Of a stretch of 64,000 bases of DNA, positions 60,288 to 64,000 are shown piece by piece (position 1 is the first letter of the stretch; each line of letters opens with the position of its first letter). This DNA is from Oxytricha trifallax (lineage: Eukaryota; Ciliophora; Spirotrichea; Sporadotrichida; Oxytrichidae). The notes under the pieces were generated by a model. It had not been told where the DNA came from, searched no databases, and saw nothing but the letters and a program-made list of their open reading frames with translations. The stretch lies in NCBI GenBank assembly GCA_000711775.1, contig ARYC01000051.1, positions 1-64,000 of the forward strand, given 5' to 3'. The position numbers and the translations under genes are program-made.

Positions 60288-60644
60288 TATAGTTTAAGGA
60301 GAGATAAACATGTAAGGAAACTTGCGATGAAAATCACAGCTCGCTAGTCAAGTGGAAAATGTGCCTAATACTTTAAAATTTTAGAAATTGCAGGGGAAGT
60401 GTATATGGGTTTGAGAGAACTTTATTTTCTTGCTGGATTTTTTCAAGTACCAGATCTAAAATGCTACAGTTAGCAAACAGTGAAACCTAACAGTTAAGGC
60501 ACTGATGTGTAATAACTTTGCTATATCTGCATTATTTAATACTGGTTTTACTCAGTCTATATTGATACTCTTACCATATTTAAGCATAAGCAGCTTATCT
60601 AAATATTTTTTTTTCTAGTTTCTCTTTCTTATTTTGCAAATAGA

Positions 60645-60738
60645 CCTAATTTCTCTACTAACCTCAATAAGACTCCAATAATACTCTCCAAATCCAATCA
60701 AATCACTAAATATCTAATTAAGGGTTTTTGATGTTTTG
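60645..60738. repeat. Right terminal inverted repeat of TBE copy d
   Basis: Inner block CTACTAACCTCAATAAGACT, outer tip GGTTTTTGATGTTTTG, followed by the ATT target duplication at 60739-60741. Confidence 0.8.
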
Positions 60739-60741
60739 ATT

Positions 60742-61886
60742 TTTTTTGCACCCAAAGGGGGAGTACACTGCCTGTTTATAAAAATATGCAATTTAAATCA
60801 ATTTGAATTAATCTTTATCAACATATAAGAAAAAAACTTACCTATTTAAACATCTATTAACTGTCAAATCTTGATTAAATTCGAATAATTTCATCTTAAT
60901 TTCATTAATTATTAATTTAAATAATAAGTTTTCTAACAGTTTCTGATGAGTAATAAAATAAAGAATAGGTGTAAACCTTCAAAGAAATATTAAAAAAAGT
61001 TGTTTTATAAATGGGGAAAGAAATTGAAGTAGTGATTAATATGTTTCTTCTATAATTTTTGCCAAAAAAAAAGAAATTTTATTATTTGGGGTTGGAAATT
61101 TTTCCCTCCAAACTTTTTACATGTATTAAAATAGATTAAGAAGCATATTAAATCAAAATAGAATTTAAGAATTATAATTTTAATTTGTTTTTTAGTTTGA
61201 GAAAGGCAATAAGAATTGTTTTCCTAACAAGACTCTACTCATACCACTAAAATAATTTGGTTTGCACCTTATTAATATTATGATTAAACTAAATTATAGT
61301 GAGTTCAAAATTATTGAGCTCAAGCTATTATTTAATATTTTTGGAGGCCTCTAATTATGATTAAAATATAACAAGAGTTTGATATTTAATCTAAAAAAGA
61401 AATGTTATTAGTTATGAATATTGCTAAAATCATAAATTTTTGCAGAAATTATTTAGAAATAGTTTAAAATTTAAATTTTAAATACAGAAAGTTCACCCTA
61501 CTATGCCAGTAATTCTTCTAATAAATATAAAAATTCCTTCATTTATCTATTATATATCAAGTAATTATTATCAAATCTCATTAGTGAAGGACTAAATGAA
61601 GTTAAAATATTTTATATTAAACTTTTTAATTTTGTTTTTTTAAATACACTACATATAAAAATCAAAAGAAATACTTTTTTTCTATAAATTGAAATTGCTA
61701 TTCAGTATATTTTAAAATTTCTCAACTTATTTTTAATATGTTAGTTTTTCAATAAGTTATAAATTCAATTAATCTCTTTAAGATATGATAATTTTGTTTG
61801 TAAATTTTAATATAAAAACTCTATTTAATTACTTAGTAATTTAACTTTAAAAAAAGTTCCTATACTTCACATCCAAATAATAAATT
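60742..61886. other. AT-rich DNA, nothing recognised
   Basis: No coding signal. TGCACCCAAAGGGGG at 60747-60761 has an inverted partner at 62268-62282, and a GGGG/CCCTCC inverted patch lies at 61087-61115. Both resemble ends of the G-rich element family but do not define an element on their own. Confidence 0.4.
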
Positions 61887-61894
61887 GAGTTTTT

Positions 61895-62317
61895 GGGGGG
61901 GGAAGTTTCCTGCCCCCAACATTAAATTTTATGTTTTTGCAATAAATTTAATAGAAACAAATAAATTTCAATTTCAATTACCATAACCATGTACTATACA
62001 ACATTTATTATAATATAATTTTCAAGGTACATAATTATTCTTTATCAAATTATATATTACTGACAAGGCTAAAATAAGTGTTTTTTTTTATTAATTAATG
62101 TAATTTTTATTAAATTTTAAATTGATTATCAAGGTAGAAATTATATTTGAAGCTACTAAATTAAAAAAAACTACATCATAATTGATGATAAAGATTCTTT
62201 GAAAACTATAAAAATTGCATATTTTTATTTGTGGGGCAGGAAACTTCCTTTTTGGGGCAGGAAATTACCCCCCTTGGGTGCATATAAAATTTTGGGGCAG
62301 GAAACTTCCCCCCCCCC
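61895..62317. mobile_element. 423-bp element with G-rich ends and 8-bp duplication
   Basis: Left end GGGGGGGGAAGTTTCCTGCCCC, right end its complement (GGGGCAGGAAACTTCC then a C run). GAGTTTTT occurs directly outside both ends (61887-61894 and 62318-62325), an 8-bp target duplication as made by hAT-type transposases. Extra copies of GGGGCAGGAAA lie inside at 62233 and 62254, so the right end is a small cluster of end-like repeats. It is non-coding. A relative may be at 30908-31177. Confidence 0.75.
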
Positions 62318-62325
62318 GAGTTTTT

Positions 62326-63684
62326 TGATTAAATTTATTTTAAGTCTTTCATTTTTAACAATATGATTTATTTAATTTTAAAATTATGGATGGTTTTTTC
62401 TAACATGGTCGTCTGGTCTGATTTGTAATAATAGATTCCTGTATAAAATTTATTGAGAAGCACTTAGAGTTTTAATTTTAATGTTAATATTCAGGGATTC
62501 CAAAATCTTAACTCGTTTACTAATTAGGATTAAAAATAATAATATCTTATAGTTTAATATTGTTAAAAAATGGATTAATGTAAAAGAGTTAAATTACAAA
62601 GAATAAATAATTTATAAAAATTTGACAAATATAGCAAAAGTTTGATATAAAAATATCAATGTGTAATTCATAATTGATAATTTAAAATTAATATCATAGC
62701 GAAATAATATGCTATTAACATTAGAAAGAACAAATTAATAATTATTTTAGCATCGTTAAAGCAATCTTTTTAATTATATATTTGAGAATAGCTCACATTA
62801 CAATTAGAAATTCATTAGCCAATCAGTTTTCTCTTCATTAATTTAAGCAATTAGTTTTTATGCTATGGATTGTAATATAATTTTATTATGCTTTTTATGA
62901 TAGTTCTAGATAATTTATAATTTATCTAAAAATTTGAGGGATCACCTGACTTTATTTGTATAAATTTTCGTTTTTAAAATAATCTGTTATATATTTCATT
63001 AAATTGCTAAAATTTCATGAAATTATAAAATTAATTAATTTATTTACAAAAATTAAATATTATGTTTTCAAGAATATTAAATATTTGAATAATAATGATT
63101 ACTGCTATCAGTGAGGAATAAAATATCAAAATAAATAATTTGTATTATTTAAAATTTTATACACTATAAATTTAATGTGTTTTTATAGCTAATGCCTCCT
63201 TGCTTGGTATTTGCGATAGTAATCTTATTGACAAACTTTGCATTAGTGTAGAAACATATTGAAAAGGGTAATTAAATTATATAATATAGTAGCAACAGTA
63301 AATAGTTTAATAATCATTCGAAAATAATTCAAAATTAACTGGACTTAATTAAATGATATATAATTTTATAAATCACTAGTCGAGTACTTTACTATTTTTT
63401 ATCTTAGCATAATATCAAAAATTCAATATTATTCACTAAATTTCTAATTAACTCAATCTCTAGATGCTATAAAAATATTCCTAGATGTTATTAAAATAGT
63501 ACGATAAATTAAAAAAAATTTATCTTTAAATTGTTAAAAATACATTAGTTCGCATAAATTTTCCAATAATTTAAATAAATTATCTGGTTATATTTTAATT
63601 CTCAAACTCTGCATGTTTCTTACAATAGAATGAAATATTAATATAAGACTAATTAAAATTAAAAAAAAATCCAAATAATTTAAT
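62326..63684. other. AT-rich DNA, possible element scrap
   Basis: AT-rich non-coding DNA. The short stretch 63315-63346 (CATTCG, AATTCAAAATTAACTGGACTT) resembles the inner part of the TTGTAGGAAT family and may be a remnant. Confidence 0.4.
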
Positions 63685-63723
63685 TTTCTCAGCAAATGAT
63701 TTTCCACAAGACTTAAAAGGGCA
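63685..63723 (-). CDS. C2H2 zinc-finger fragment, locus ZF-4
   Basis: Minus-strand stretch reading CPFKSCGKSFAEK: both Cys (C-x4-C) and the Phe of finger 2, contiguous across the exact site where ZF-1, ZF-2 and ZF-3 are interrupted. Downstream it runs IKLFGFFFN instead of GNLxVH, so the finger is broken or another boundary follows directly after EK. The upstream frame is open to 63840, but finger 1 is not recognisable. It shows the uninterrupted ancestral form of the finger. Confidence 0.55.
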
Positions 63724-64000
63724 TAAAAATATTAATAAAATTTGTTTTTTACAACTATATTTTGAATTTTTCAAGATTATTATAAATTCAGTGAGGAATC
63801 TTGTGGGACTAAACTTAATTTTATATTTAATCTTATCCAAATATAAAAATTTTTAGTTGATAAAAATTCGTAATTTTAAGTTTAAATATAAAAATACGTT
63901 ACATTTATAATTTTTTAATTTAAATAATAAATTTTAGAAGTTTAGTATCGGTATGATTCTATTCAATCATTCTGCTCTCTGTTTGTGCAGGATATTAAAA

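Larger units (their letters stand above)
58500..60560 (-). pseudogene. TBE DDE transposase, split by two inserted elements
   Basis: Transposase gene in three pieces on the minus strand: the C-terminal part at 58500-58900, the middle at 59662-59872 and the N-terminal part at 60288-60560. The middle piece holds the first catalytic Asp region (IKFIHVDEAVFTF near 59725, matching FIHADEAVFTF of copy c). The break at 58897/59662 falls inside KYVNIEVYD, readable only when the insert is removed. The C-terminal piece lacks a clear second Asp and Glu. The N-terminal piece matches copy c (HFPLD, KFPYMFISP). It is non-functional. Confidence 0.7.
55656..60738. mobile_element. TBE transposon copy d, full length with two inserted elements
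   Basis: 5083 bp, left end CAAATCCCAAAAAACTCC and right end GGTTTTTGATGTTTTG, flanked by direct ATT repeats (55653-55655 and 60739-60741). Gene order is as in copy c: kinase-type (minus), 22-kDa-type (plus), transposase (minus). Two palindromic elements, 58901-59661 and 59873-60287, sit inside the transposase gene; subtracting them leaves about 3.9 kb, the size of copy c. All genes are decayed. Confidence 0.9.

Noticed and set aside
60747..62282. 1.5-kb element bounded by TGCACCCAAAGGGGG and its complement
   Set aside because: It would overlap the well-supported element 61895-62317 without nesting, no target duplication was found, and the G/C runs make chance pairing plausible.
1..64000. CRISPR arrays, rRNA genes, bacterial operons or ribosome binding sites
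   Set aside because: None are present. The genetic code, TBE elements and composition all indicate a ciliate germline.

Overview
This window looks like germline (micronuclear) DNA of a hypotrich (spirotrich) ciliate of the Oxytricha/Stylonychia type. Three things point there. (1) The sequence is extremely AT-rich and almost gene-free under the standard code, but real reading frames open once UAA and UAG are read as glutamine and only UGA stops. (2) Several long elements end in CAAAACCCCAAAACCCC-type sequence, the telomere-like ends of TBE (telomere-bearing element) transposons known from Oxytricha, flanked by 3-bp A-N-T target duplications. (3) Short coding pieces are split by AT-rich inserts bounded by short direct repeats, which is the MDS/IES/pointer layout of hypotrich micronuclear genes. 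Species cannot be settled from this sequence; Oxytricha trifallax or a close relative is the best guess.

Layout. 1-1939: a TBE end carrying an intact-looking protein kinase frame, inserted into another, decayed TBE. 3260-8702: a C2H2 zinc-finger gene fragment split by a full-length decayed TBE (3398-7378) and by a palindromic element (7953-8477). 8703-38400: mostly AT-rich non-coding DNA with a 400-bp internally deleted TBE (11863-12262), two large palindromes (18250-19360 and 22771-23782), two small elements with inverted ends, and GC-richer islands at 15.3-15.9, 25.3-25.6 and 26.6-27.2 kb that may be macronuclear-destined segments. 38400-38813: another candidate coding island. 41081-42634: a second zinc-finger locus, with a separate small gene (42136-42438) on the opposite strand inside one of its inserts. 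43.8, 47.9 and 59.9 kb: a family of about 410-bp elements with TTGTAGGAAT ends. 49.1-50.8 kb: a candidate gene. 52208-53555: a third zinc-finger locus in four pieces, one insert being a 561-bp palindrome. 55656-60738: a third long TBE, swollen to 5.1 kb by two palindromic elements lodged in its transposase gene. 61895-62317: an element with 8-bp target duplications. 63685-63723: a fourth zinc-finger remnant.

How the parts relate. The TBE copies share one gene order: a kinase-type gene (57-kDa type) and a DDE transposase (42-kDa type) near opposite ends, both read outward-to-inward on the same strand, with a 22-kDa-type gene between them on the other strand. The zinc-finger loci are paralogous. 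Three of the four are interrupted at the same codon neighbourhood, and joining across the short repeats restores frame. No rRNA, tRNA, CRISPR, bacterial promoter or true chromosome telomere was recognised. Coordinates of decayed genes are approximate because they contain frameshifts.
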